Source: Actinomycetota bacterium (GTDB taxonomy: Bacteria > Actinomycetota > Actinomycetes > Actinomycetales > Actinomycetaceae). From it: 9,105 nucleotides of DNA. The notes beneath the pieces are model-generated. The model was not told the DNA's origin and made no database searches. It saw only the letters and a program-made list of their open reading frames with translations. Both the position numbers and the translations under genes were made by a program. Below, piece after piece: positions 1 to 5,944 of this stretch. The stretch is from assembly GCA_019425105.1 (NCBI GenBank), contig JAHYYD010000052.1, forward strand, positions 1,874-10,978. The letters run 5' to 3'. How positions within the stretch are numbered: the stretch's first letter is position 1; each line of letters opens with the position of its first letter.

Positions 1-1049
1 TACCGGGCCAGGGCCTGCTCGAAGGCCGCCACGTCCTCCTCGGGGGTGGCCCAGGACGTGCCGATGCGCGCGAGGTAGCGGCCGTCGGGCAGGGTCTCCC
101 AGATGCTGTAGCGCACCTTGTCCGACAGGCGCTCGTGCCCGGCCTGGTCGAGGGCCACGAAGGTCAGGTTGGTCGGCGAATCCATGGTGACGACGTAGCC
201 GGCGCGCTTGAGGGCCTCGCGAATGCGGGCGGTCGCCTTGACGGCGGGCTCGCCGATCGTCAGGTAGAGGCCGTCCTCGAAGAGCGCCTCGAACTGCACG
301 CCCAGGAGGCGCCCCTTCGCCAGGAGCGCGCCATGCTGCTTCATCTGGGTGACGAACTGGCGGATCGATCCGCGCTCGGGGATCACCACGGCCTCGCCGA
401 AGAGAGAGCCGCACTTGGTGCCGCCGATGTAGAAGACGTCGGTCAGGCGCGCGAGGTCGGCCAGCGTCACGTCGTTGGCGCGCGAAGCCAGCGCGTATGC
501 GAGGCGTGCTCCGTCGACGAAGAGCTTGAGGTCGCGCTCACGACATACGGCGGAAAGCTCCTCAAGCTCCTGCAGGGAGTAGAGGGTGCCGTACTCGGTG
601 GGCTGCGAAATATAGACGAGGGCGGGGGCGATCATGTGGTCACGTGCGCCATCACCCTCCCACGCCGAGCAGATGCGCTCGACGTCGGCGGCGTTGATTT
701 TGCCGTCAACGGCCGGGGTGTCGAGGATCTTGTGGCCGCCGCGCTCGACGATGCCGGCCTCGTGCATGTTGATGTGGCCGGTGTGCGGCGCGATGACGCC
801 CTGCCAGGGCAGAAGGATCGCGTCGATGACCGTCGCATTCGTCTGCGTGCCGCCGACCAGGAAGTACACGTCGGCGTCGGGTGCCTGGCAGGCCTCGCGA
901 ATCAGGTCGCGGGCGCGCTCGCAGTGCTCGTCGGTGCCGTAGCCGCTGGACTGCTCCATGTTGGTGGCGACGAGGGCATCAAGCACCCGGGCGTGCGCAC
1001 CCTCCTGGTAGTCACTGGAGAAGTTCGGCAGCGTGGCAGAAAAAGTCAT
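1..1049 (-). CDS. ltaE: Low-specificity L-threonine aldolase (PLP-dependent), 3' end at window edge
   Basis: Predicted cytoplasmic fold-type I PLP enzyme cleaving L-threonine/allo-threonine to glycine and acetaldehyde. Reading down from the ATG at 1049 gives 349 residues, close to full family length. The family marks are visible: an N-terminal SSGYGTDE stretch (about 35-41), DGARL at 179-183 (Asp for the PLP pyridine nitrogen), and IGGTKCGS at 208-215, in which Lys212 should be the PLP Schiff-base lysine. The last complete codon is CGG at bases 3-5 and the next begins TA, so the gene probably ends with TAA or TAG one base outside the window. No convincing Shine-Dalgarno precedes the ATG, but an extended -10 lies right before it (see 1056-1064). 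Related beta-eliminating lyases share this fold, so exact substrate preference is inferred. Confidence 0.9.
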   Translation of the reverse strand, partial: MTFSATLPNFSSDYQEGAHARVLDALVATNMEQSSGYGTDEHCERARDLIREACQAPDADVYFLVGGTQTNATVIDAILLPWQGVIAPHTGHINMHEAGIVERGGHKILDTPAVDGKINAADVERICSAWEGDGARDHMIAPALVYISQPTEYGTLYSLQELEELSAVCRERDLKLFVDGARLAYALASRANDVTLADLARLTDVFYIGGTKCGSLFGEAVVIPERGSIRQFVTQMKQHGALLAKGRLLGVQFEALFEDGLYLTIGEPAVKATARIREALKRAGYVVTMDSPTNLTFVALDQAGHERLSDKVRYSIWETLPDGRYLARIGTSWATPEEDVAAFEQALAR

Positions 1050-1055
1050 TGGACC

Positions 1056-1064
1056 ATTATTCCA
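1056..1064 (-). promoter_or_regulatory. Extended -10 promoter of the threonine aldolase gene, probably leaderless
   Basis: On the minus strand the bases read TGGAATAAT, an extended -10 (TGn followed by AATAAT, five of six matches to TATAAT). Only six bases (GGTCCA) separate its last T from the ATG at 1049, so the expected transcription start falls on or beside the A of the ATG. No good -35 is seen 17 bases upstream, as is common for extended -10 promoters. A leaderless mRNA is inferred; this is frequent in actinobacteria and fits the missing Shine-Dalgarno. Confidence 0.45.
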
Positions 1065-1077
1065 CGCAGCGCCGCGC

Positions 1078-1359
1078 TTAGAGGCCAAACAGATCTGCGT
1101 GGGTTCCCGTCCGCGTGAGGGTCAAAACCAGGCGCTCGCCATCCACGTAATAGATCAGCAGCCAATCAGGCTGAACATGACACTCACGATGCCCCCGCCA
1201 GTCGCCCCCGAGAGCATGATCTCGGTGCGAGCTAGCGAGTTCCTCACCAGCCGCCAGCGTTCGAATGACTTGGTCCAGACGATTGATGTCGAGCCCACGC
1301 TTCATCGCACGCTTGTAGTCGCGTTTAAACTTCGTTGTCCAAACGACCTTCAGAGTCAT
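1078..1359 (-). CDS. yafQ: YafQ-family mRNA interferase toxin (RelE/ParE superfamily)
   Basis: A 93-residue toxin of the YafQ branch of RelE-like endoribonucleases, which cleave mRNA on the ribosome and stop translation when the antitoxin is lost. It lines up from end to end with what I know of Escherichia coli YafQ: the DHALGGDWRGHRECHV and PDWLLIY blocks, then RTGTHADLFG at the C-terminus. The residues known to matter in YafQ are all present: His48, His61, Asp65, Trp66 and His87, so the enzyme looks active. Its ATG overlaps the antitoxin stop by one base (TAATG), indicating translational coupling to the antitoxin. GC sampled across this pair is about 47-65% per 60-base line, lower than most flanking genes, consistent with a mobile addiction module. 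No inactivating change is seen. Confidence 0.93.
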   Translation of the reverse strand: MTLKVVWTTKFKRDYKRAMKRGLDINRLDQVIRTLAAGEELASSHRDHALGGDWRGHRECHVQPDWLLIYYVDGERLVLTLTRTGTHADLFGL

Positions 1360-1628
1360 TAGCGTTTCAACTCCGCCAGAGCGTCCTCAACGTTCAGAGC
1401 CTCGACAGAAGGATCGGAGGCGAGCTGCTCCGCTTCCAACATCGCCAAGACCGTCTCGCGCTGCTGTTCATTCAGACGCAGATCGAAAGGCATTCCACCC
1501 ACGCGCACGCTCTGGCGCAGGAAAGCGTTCACAGCGGACGTCAGATTCATGCCGAGCTCCGCGTAGATCGCTTCGACCTCACGCTTGAGATCCGCATCCA
1601 TGCGCACACTAAAATTCACCGTTGCCAT
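1359..1628 (-). CDS. dinJ: RelB/DinJ-family antitoxin
   Basis: An 89-residue antitoxin partner of the YafQ-like toxin. Residues 1 to about 45 resemble a ribbon-helix-helix DNA-binding domain (the VNFSVRMD strand, then two helices around residues 12-40), used for dimerisation and autorepression. GGMPFDLRL at about 44-52 matches the G(I/M)PFDL signature of DinJ proteins. The charged C-terminal helix ending VEDALAELKR is the expected toxin-neutralising part. A strong Shine-Dalgarno (GGAGG, bases 1636-1640) lies seven bases before the ATG. The order antitoxin then toxin with a one-base overlap is standard for the type II dinJ-yafQ arrangement. DinJ-type antitoxins bind their own operator; the palindrome at 1643-1664 is the obvious candidate. 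Confidence 0.92.
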   Translation of the reverse strand: MATVNFSVRMDADLKREVEAIYAELGMNLTSAVNAFLRQSVRVGGMPFDLRLNEQQRETVLAMLEAEQLASDPSVEALNVEDALAELKR

Positions 1629-1642
1629 GCGAAAACCTCCTT

Positions 1643-1664
1643 TTGCATGTCATTATACATGCAA
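1643..1664 (-). promoter_or_regulatory. Autoregulatory operator and -10 of the dinJ-yafQ operon
   Basis: TTGCATGT (1643-1650) and ACATGCAA (1657-1664) form a perfect 8-bp inverted repeat with a 6-bp spacer. A perfect TATAAT -10 for the antitoxin gene, read on the minus strand, occupies 1652-1657, inside the palindrome. Transcription would start about 16 bases before the antitoxin ATG. Bound antitoxin would therefore cover the -10. No convincing -35 was found. A further related half-site, GCATGCAAT at 1678-1686, lies 21 bp (two helical turns) from ACATGCAAT at 1657-1665. The intergenic region is shared with the divergent methyltransferase gene, so that gene could also be affected. Confidence 0.75.
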
Positions 1665-1709
1665 TACACCTAGTAAAGCATGCAATCATGGCGCAGCGAA
1701 GGGCCCCTC

Positions 1710-2531
1710 ATGTCGGCACAGAACAGCACAATCAACCGCGACTCGCAGGCCTACTGGAACAAGCGGGCCGCGACATTCACGAGAGACGCGACCAGCGACT
1801 ACGAGCGCTGGCTCCTGGATCTACTCGCGCTCGAGACGGGCGAGGAGATCCTCGACATGGGATGCGCAACGGGCACTCTCGCCGTCCCCCTCGCCCGCGC
1901 CGGGCACCGCGTCCACGGCTGCGACTTTGCCGAAGCCATGCTGGCGATCCTCGACGAGCGCGCGGCAGCCGAGAACCTGCCGATCACCTCCCACCTGATC
2001 GCCTGGGAGGACGACTGGGAGGAAGCGGGCTTGGGTGAAGACAGCGTGGACGCTGCTTTCGCCTCGCGTTCTCTCATGAGCGGGGACGCCTTCTCCGCCG
2101 TACGCAAGCTCGACGCGGCTGCCCGCTCGCGGGCGGCGGTCGTCGTGCCCGACAGCCTGCTCCCCTCCCGCGACCCGCGCATCCTCACCTACCTGGGACG
2201 CTCGGCGAGGCACCCGCGCGTCGTCCGCGACGTGACGCGAGCACTCGCCGCCCTGGGACGCGTCCCGATTTTCGCGACCACGCAGACCTTCCGTCCCATG
2301 CGTTTTTCTTCCTTCGACGAGGCCCGATCCGACCTTCGCCGCCTGGCTGGCCCCGAGCCGTTCACCGTGCGCGAGCAGAGGCTTTTCGACGCGTACGCCG
2401 CCCAGCACTTCGTGCGCGAGGCCGTCACCAACGCCTGGGGCGAGAGCGAGGACCAGTGGATCCTCGACTACAAGCTTCCCGTCACCTGGGTGTTTATCGG
2501 CTGGCGCACCGACGGGCGGGCGTGGGCGTAA
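1710..2531 (+). CDS. Class I SAM-dependent methyltransferase, substrate unknown
   Basis: A 273-residue cytosolic methyltransferase. The first 40 residues contain the YWNKRAATFT entry helix common in this fold. Motif I, EEILDMGCATG at 45-55, forms the glycine-rich SAM loop, and GCDFAEAML at 70-78 carries the acidic residue (Asp72) expected to hold the SAM ribose hydroxyls. The second half is not diagnostic, so the methyl acceptor cannot be named; small-molecule or tRNA acceptors are both possible. I chose the ATG at 1710 over an in-frame ATG at 1680 because GAAGGG (1698-1703) lies six bases before it, while the earlier start falls in the antitoxin operator region. It stands alone: divergent from the toxin-antitoxin operon and convergent with arfB, whose end is 33 bases away. 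Confidence 0.87.
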   Translation: MSAQNSTINRDSQAYWNKRAATFTRDATSDYERWLLDLLALETGEEILDMGCATGTLAVPLARAGHRVHGCDFAEAMLAILDERAAAENLPITSHLIAWEDDWEEAGLGEDSVDAAFASRSLMSGDAFSAVRKLDAAARSRAAVVVPDSLLPSRDPRILTYLGRSARHPRVVRDVTRALAALGRVPIFATTQTFRPMRFSSFDEARSDLRRLAGPEPFTVREQRLFDAYAAQHFVREAVTNAWGESEDQWILDYKLPVTWVFIGWRTDGRAWA

Positions 2532-2534
2532 CGG

Positions 2535-2556
2535 GCCCCGGCCTCGTTCCTCTCAG
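2535..2556 (+). repeat. Single-arm copy of the terminator repeat found at 5000-5043
   Basis: The 16 bases gccccggcctcgttcc at 2535-2550 exactly match the left arm of the hairpin terminator at 5002-5017, and both are followed a few bases later by ctcag. Here the complementary right arm is missing, so no long stem can form. It lies between the convergent ends of the methyltransferase and arfB genes, where a terminator would be expected. It may be a decayed terminator or a chance echo; GGCCTCGTT also occurs at 3031-3039. Confidence 0.45.
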
Positions 2557-2564
2557 CCACCTTC

Positions 2565-3005
2565 TTAGTCCGCGTCCGGGCGACGCCTGCGCGCCTTGAC
2601 TTCGCCGCGCCTCTTCTTGTCGGCAAGGCGGCGCAGCTTCGACGCGCGCGTCGGCTTCGTCGCCCGACGAGGCGTGGGCGGGGTGAGCGCTGCACGCAGG
2701 ACGTGCGCGAGGCGCTCGCGGGCGGCCGTGCGGTTGCGGCGCTGGGAGCGGTGCTCGGCGGCGGTAATCGTGAGGACGGTTCCGCTCAGGCGTTCATCGA
2801 GCTCGCGGAGGGCACGCTCGCGCTGCTTCTCGTTCAGAGCGACCGTCGTCGCCAGATCCAGGCTGAGTTGGACACGCGAATCTGCCGTATTGACGCCCTG
2901 GCCGCCGGGACCCGACGCGTGAGAGAAACGCTCGATCAGCTCCCCCGCGGGCACAACGAGGCCGCGCGGGCAGCCGGGCCCGGCGGGAATGCGCAGATCG
3001 TCCAT
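2565..3005 (-). CDS. arfB: Alternative ribosome-rescue peptidyl-tRNA hydrolase ArfB (YaeJ/ICT1 family)
   Basis: A 146-residue ribosome-rescue factor that hydrolyses peptidyl-tRNA on ribosomes stalled without a stop codon. The catalytic loop reads SGPGGQGVNTADSRVQL at about 31-47, with GGQ at 34-36 as in class I release factors, but there is no codon-recognition domain. The C-terminal 45 residues are extremely rich in Arg and Lys, as in ArfB/ICT1, whose basic tail enters the empty mRNA channel. I chose the ATG at 3005 because the protein then begins MDDLRIP, a plausible family start; a GTG at 3020 would add five residues and has a slightly purine-rich upstream (GGGCGGG). Neither has a good Shine-Dalgarno. 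It lies 32 bases after the uracil-DNA glycosylase gene on the same strand, so the two are probably co-transcribed. Confidence 0.9.
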   Translation of the reverse strand: MDDLRIPAGPGCPRGLVVPAGELIERFSHASGPGGQGVNTADSRVQLSLDLATTVALNEKQRERALRELDERLSGTVLTITAAEHRSQRRNRTAARERLAHVLRAALTPPTPRRATKPTRASKLRRLADKKRRGEVKARRRRPDAD

Positions 3006-3037
3006 GGGACTAGTGTGCACTACCCGCCCGGGCCTCG

Positions 3038-3637
3038 TTACTTCATGAGCTCAGCGACCCGCTTCTTCAGGTCGGGCAGCACGTCAGTGTCGAACCAGGG
3101 GTTCTTCTTCATCCACATCTGATTGCGCGGCGAGGGGTGGACCAGTGGGAAGTACGTGGGCAGGTAGTGCTTGTAGTCGCGCACGACGTCCGTGAGGGAG
3201 GCCGAGGACTTCAGGTCCAGGTAGCGCCTGGTCGCGTATGCGCCGACGAGGATCGTCATATCCAAGTGCGGCATCAGCTCGAGCAGACGCGGGTGCCACT
3301 TGTCGGCGAAGTCCTTGCGCGGTGCCAGGTCGCCGCTCTTGCCCGTGCCCGGGAAGTAGAAGTCCATGGGGACGATCGCGAGCTTGCCCGAGTGATAGAA
3401 GGTGTCGCGGTCGATGCCCATCCAGTCGCGCAGCCGGTCGCCGCTGCGGTCGTTCCACACGATGCCGGTCTCCTCAGCGACGCGCCCGGGTGCCTGACCG
3501 ACGATCATGATGCGACACTCGGGTCCCGCGTAGAACAGCGGGTCGATTCCACGCTTCGTAAACGAGGCGTTCTCGGGATCGTTTTTGATATCGTCAGCGA
3601 TTTTCTGGAAGCGCGGATCCGTGATCTCCGGTGTCAT
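3038..3637 (-). CDS. Uracil-DNA glycosylase-family protein
   Basis: A 199-residue member of the uracil-DNA glycosylase superfamily, expected to remove uracil or a related damaged base from DNA. Visible motifs are VGQAPG at 46-51 (the equivalent of the water-activating GQDPY/GEAPG motif), the SGDRLRDWMGID block at 65-76, PMDFYFPGTGKSGD at 90-103, and VHPSPRN at 166-172 (the HPSP loop that inserts into the DNA minor groove). It matches the small UDG-family proteins common in Gram-positive bacteria, about 190-200 residues long, rather than classical Ung. The frame stays open upstream to 3760, but those 41 residues have no family resemblance, so I start at the ATG at 3637 (MTPEITDPRF). A G-run abuts that ATG rather than forming a well-spaced Shine-Dalgarno. 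ArfB follows downstream. Confidence 0.88.
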   Translation of the reverse strand: MTPEITDPRFQKIADDIKNDPENASFTKRGIDPLFYAGPECRIMIVGQAPGRVAEETGIVWNDRSGDRLRDWMGIDRDTFYHSGKLAIVPMDFYFPGTGKSGDLAPRKDFADKWHPRLLELMPHLDMTILVGAYATRRYLDLKSSASLTDVVRDYKHYLPTYFPLVHPSPRNQMWMKKNPWFDTDVLPDLKKRVAELMK

Positions 3638-3956
3638 ACCCCCAGCGTATGCCACGTCCGCAGACAAACCGCTACCAACACGTTGGAGGTCACACGCTGC
3701 ACACACGCCATAGTTCCCCACAAATGTCGCATGCAATTCCCCGACCACCCCTTTTACCAACCCCGCACAAACCCCGGAATTTCAACGATCACAATTCAAA
3801 TCCTGAAAGACTTGCGGGGGAATTGCATGCGAAATGGGATAGAAGACGCCACGCGGGAAGGACCACACCGATTGGTAGCGGTACATCAAGCGGGCATAGA
3901 GTGGACCGCATGAGGACAGCAGAACGCATGACGACGAACGGGACGAGGCGCAGCCA
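3638..3956. other. Divergent intergenic region, AT-richer, no gene seen
   Basis: This 319-base gap separates two divergently transcribed genes, the UDG-family gene and the esterase. Sampled lines are about 43-53% GC, well below the coding regions. It contains a small palindrome CCAACACGTTGG (3675-3686), the 106-bp inverted-repeat segment (3727-3832), a weak candidate promoter for the esterase (TTGGTA at 3872-3877, 17 bp, then CATAGA at 3895-3900) and a short leader frame (3910-3960). Open frames crossing the gap have no recognisable domains. Confidence 0.6.
3727..3832. repeat. 106-bp segment bounded by perfect 16-bp inverted repeats (MITE-like)
   Basis: The left arm TCGCATGCAATTCCCC (3727-3742) and right arm GGGGAATTGCATGCGA (3817-3832) are perfect reverse complements, separated by 74 bp of non-coding DNA. 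AATG lies directly outside both ends (3723-3726 and 3833-3836; AAATG if one arm base is shared), like a short target-site duplication. Size, arms and flanks suggest a miniature inverted-repeat element. The alternative is a pair of oppositely oriented binding sites for a regulator in this divergent promoter region. No transposase gene is present here. Confidence 0.5.
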
Positions 3957-3960
3957 GTGA
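3910..3960 (+). CDS. Possible 16-codon leader peptide overlapping the esterase start
   Basis: An ATG at 3910 opens a 16-codon frame, MRTAERMTTNGTRRSQ, whose TGA overlaps the GTG start of the esterase as GTGA (four bases). Such overlaps allow translational coupling through re-initiation. An internal ATG lies at codon 7. Upstream ribosome-binding signal is weak (GAGTGGA), and the peptide has no regulatory codon run, so it could equally be chance. Confidence 0.25.
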   Translation: MRTAERMTTNGTRRSQ

Positions 3961-4964
3961 CAACACGACTCGTACGACAAACCAATAGGTTCCGCATCAC
4001 CGCCATCATCGCGCTGTGCCTGCTCGCCCTCGCGGGGGTCACGGCGTTCGCGCTCAACCGCTCGGGCAACGGACAGAAAGACCCCACGGCCATTGCCTAT
4101 GAAGAGGACGAGGACCCCCTGCCCGAGGGCGTCGCCTCACTCATGGACACGGCCAAGTCTCTGCACGGCACGATCGACACGATCACCTACGAGCAGAGCT
4201 ATGAGGGGACGACTTACACCAAGCAGGCCTACGTGTACGTTCCCGCGTCCTACGCCTCGGACACACCCGCGAACGTCCTCTATCTGACGCACGGCTGGTG
4301 GGGGAACGCCGCCGGTCTGGCTGACGGCGTTGCGCCCGTCGTCGACGAGCTGGAGAGCACCGGCAAGGCTGCACCGACGCTGGTCGTTTTCGCGACCTAC
4401 TATCCGGATCGCTCGTTCGCGACGGATGACTACGAGGAGGACTACACCCTTAATCGCTTCTTCGCGACGAGCGAGATCGATACTCTGATCGACACCGTCG
4501 AGTCCCACTACACAACGTTCACCCACGGCGACACCTCCGACCAGTCGCTGCGAGCCTCGCGCAAGCACCGCGCGTTCGGCGGTTTCTCGATGGGCGCGAC
4601 GACCACGTGGGATGTTTTTGCTTTGCGTCCGCAGTACTTCTACGGGTATATGCCGATGGCCGGTGAGTCGTGGATCGGGCGCGAGGAGGACGCGGATTCC
4701 CCGCGCATCGCCGAGCTGGTGACCGCCGGCGTCGAGCGCGCCCACTACGGGCCACGCGACTTCCTCATTCTCGCGTCGGTCGGCTCGGAGGACCCAGCCC
4801 TGTGGGATATGACCCCGCAGATTGATGAGCTCCGCGAGGACTATCCCGACGTCATGACCGAGGACAGCCTGCAGCTGTGGATCGACGACGGCGAAACCCA
4901 CTCAATGACCTCGATCGCCAACCAGGTCGAGCACAACTTACCGCTGCTTTTCCCGGGCAAGTAG
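3957..4964 (+). CDS. Membrane-anchored or secreted alpha/beta-hydrolase esterase (esterase D/CE1-like)
   Basis: A 335-residue extracytoplasmic serine hydrolase of the esterase D/carbohydrate esterase family 1 type. Residues 1-13 are basic and about 14-33 are hydrophobic, giving a signal peptide or signal anchor; VTA ending at 30 could be a signal peptidase I site. No lipobox is evident. An acidic, likely flexible stretch (about 40-58) follows. The hydrolase core shows LTHGWWG at 110-116 (oxyanion-hole region), GFSMG at 209-213 with Ser211 as nucleophile, and GETHSM at 312-317 with His315 as the likely catalytic histidine; the acid is probably an Asp near 279-290. The GTG start has a GACGAGG-like element about eight bases upstream. 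Relatives include feruloyl, acetyl-xylan and mycolyl-type esterases; the substrate here cannot be stated. A terminator follows. Confidence 0.87.
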   Translation: MTTRLVRQTNRFRITAIIALCLLALAGVTAFALNRSGNGQKDPTAIAYEEDEDPLPEGVASLMDTAKSLHGTIDTITYEQSYEGTTYTKQAYVYVPASYASDTPANVLYLTHGWWGNAAGLADGVAPVVDELESTGKAAPTLVVFATYYPDRSFATDDYEEDYTLNRFFATSEIDTLIDTVESHYTTFTHGDTSDQSLRASRKHRAFGGFSMGATTTWDVFALRPQYFYGYMPMAGESWIGREEDADSPRIAELVTAGVERAHYGPRDFLILASVGSEDPALWDMTPQIDELREDYPDVMTEDSLQLWIDDGETHSMTSIANQVEHNLPLLFPGK

Positions 4965-4999
4965 GGCGCACCGCCCACGCGGCGTGAGCGCGACACACG

Positions 5000-5043
5000 C
5001 AGCCCCGGCCTCGTTCCTTTTCTCAGGGACGAGGCCGGGGCTG
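5000..5043. terminator. Bidirectional hairpin terminator between convergent genes
   Basis: The left arm at 5000-5017 and right arm at 5026-5043 form an 18-bp GC-rich stem with one G-T (G-U) pair and an 8-base loop (ttttctca). It lies between the end of the esterase gene (4964) and the end of the ferrochelatase-HemQ gene (5063), so it can serve both strands. There is no U-run after the stem on either strand, as is usual for high-GC actinobacterial hairpin terminators. One arm is repeated at 2535-2550. Confidence 0.85.
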
Positions 5044-5062
5044 GCTTGCAGATCAGAGGGTC

Positions 5063-5944
5063 TTATGCGCGGGGCTGGCGCTCCGCCCACTCGCCGAGGC
5101 TCACACGCGGACCCGTGAAGAACGGGGTGTCCTCGCGTACGTAGAGGCGCGCCTCGGTGTAGCGCTGGGCGTGCATGACGCCCTCCAGGCGGTCCAGGCT
5201 GTCCGCCTCGAACGCGAGTACCCACTCGTAGTCGGAGAAGCCGAAGGCGGACAGGGTCGAGCCCTTGACGTCCGGGTACTGTGCGAAACCGTTGCGGCCG
5301 TGTTCGGCCATGATGCGGGCGCGCTCTTCGGGGGCCTTGAGGTACCAGTCGTAGGAGCGCACGAAGGGGTAGACCATCGCCCAGTCGCGGGGCGCGACAC
5401 CGCCGAAGCAAGCGGGAATGTGGCGCTTGTTGAACTCGGCGGGGGTGTGCAGGCCCATGCAGGACCACACGGGATCCAGGAACTTGCCGAGCGCGCTGGC
5501 GCGCAGGCGGTGATAGGCATCCTGCAGGACCTCGGGATCGTCGTCGAGCCACCACACCATCAGGTCTGCCTCGGCACGGAAGCCGGACACGTCGTAGAAG
5601 CCGCGGATTTCCGCGCCCGCACCCTTCACGTAGTCCAGGGACTCGGCGATAATACGGCCGCGCTCGCCGTCGTCGGCAGGCAGGGACTCGCCGAGCACGA
5701 ACACGGAGTAGAGGGCGTAGTGCTGCTTGTTGTTGACCTCGTCGAAGTCGACGTCCGTCGCGTCGCGCGGGTCGGTGACTCGGGCGTGCGCAGCGTGCGA
5801 GTGGGGCGTCGCCTCGGTGCCCGCGTGGCGGGCCTGGTGGCGCGCGGCGTGCTCACCGACACGGTCCGGCACTCCCGCGGGATGTCCCGGGTTCTCCGGA
5901 TTCTGCTCGGGCGGCCGGGCGGCGTGGGGATGCGGGGTAGACAT
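5063..5944 (-). CDS. hemQ: Possible internally initiated free HemQ/ChdC (coproheme decarboxylase)
   Basis: The ATG at 5944, codon 447 of the fusion frame, is preceded by AGGAGG (5950-5955) five bases upstream, as strong as the signal of the full-length gene. Initiation here gives a 293-residue peroxide-dependent coproheme decarboxylase. It begins with a His-rich tail (nine His in the first 53 residues), and the conserved domain starts near residue 66. In this numbering the key residues are His175, Tyr192 and His215. Their spacing (17 and 40) equals that I recall for Corynebacterium diphtheriae ChdC (His118, Tyr135, His158). The two products would share a stop. Either the gene is a true fusion that keeps an ancestral start signal, or both forms are made; the sequence cannot decide. 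Confidence 0.55.
   Translation of the reverse strand: MSTPHPHAARPPEQNPENPGHPAGVPDRVGEHAARHQARHAGTEATPHSHAAHARVTDPRDATDVDFDEVNNKQHYALYSVFVLGESLPADDGERGRIIAESLDYVKGAGAEIRGFYDVSGFRAEADLMVWWLDDDPEVLQDAYHRLRASALGKFLDPVWSCMGLHTPAEFNKRHIPACFGGVAPRDWAMVYPFVRSYDWYLKAPEERARIMAEHGRNGFAQYPDVKGSTLSAFGFSDYEWVLAFEADSLDRLEGVMHAQRYTEARLYVREDTPFFTGPRVSLGEWAERQPRA

Noticed and set aside
135..1118. 327-codon plus-strand frame opposite threonine aldolase
   Set aside because: The minus strand encodes a full, motif-complete aldolase; the plus frame is low-complexity and has no family resemblance.
1591..2188. Alternative frames overlapping the methyltransferase on both strands
   Set aside because: SAM-binding motifs and a Shine-Dalgarno support only the 1710-2531 frame.
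3638..3760. 41-residue N-terminal extension of the UDG-family protein
   Set aside because: No family resemblance, and the ATG at 3637 gives the usual length and start for this family. CAAC-type residues in the extension (CAAC) were considered as a metal site but are isolated.
3631..3960. 109-codon plus-strand frame across the UDG-esterase gap
   Set aside because: Pro/His/Arg-rich without any motif, begins inside the UDG gene, and contains the inverted repeats; only its last 16 codons are mentioned as a possible leader.
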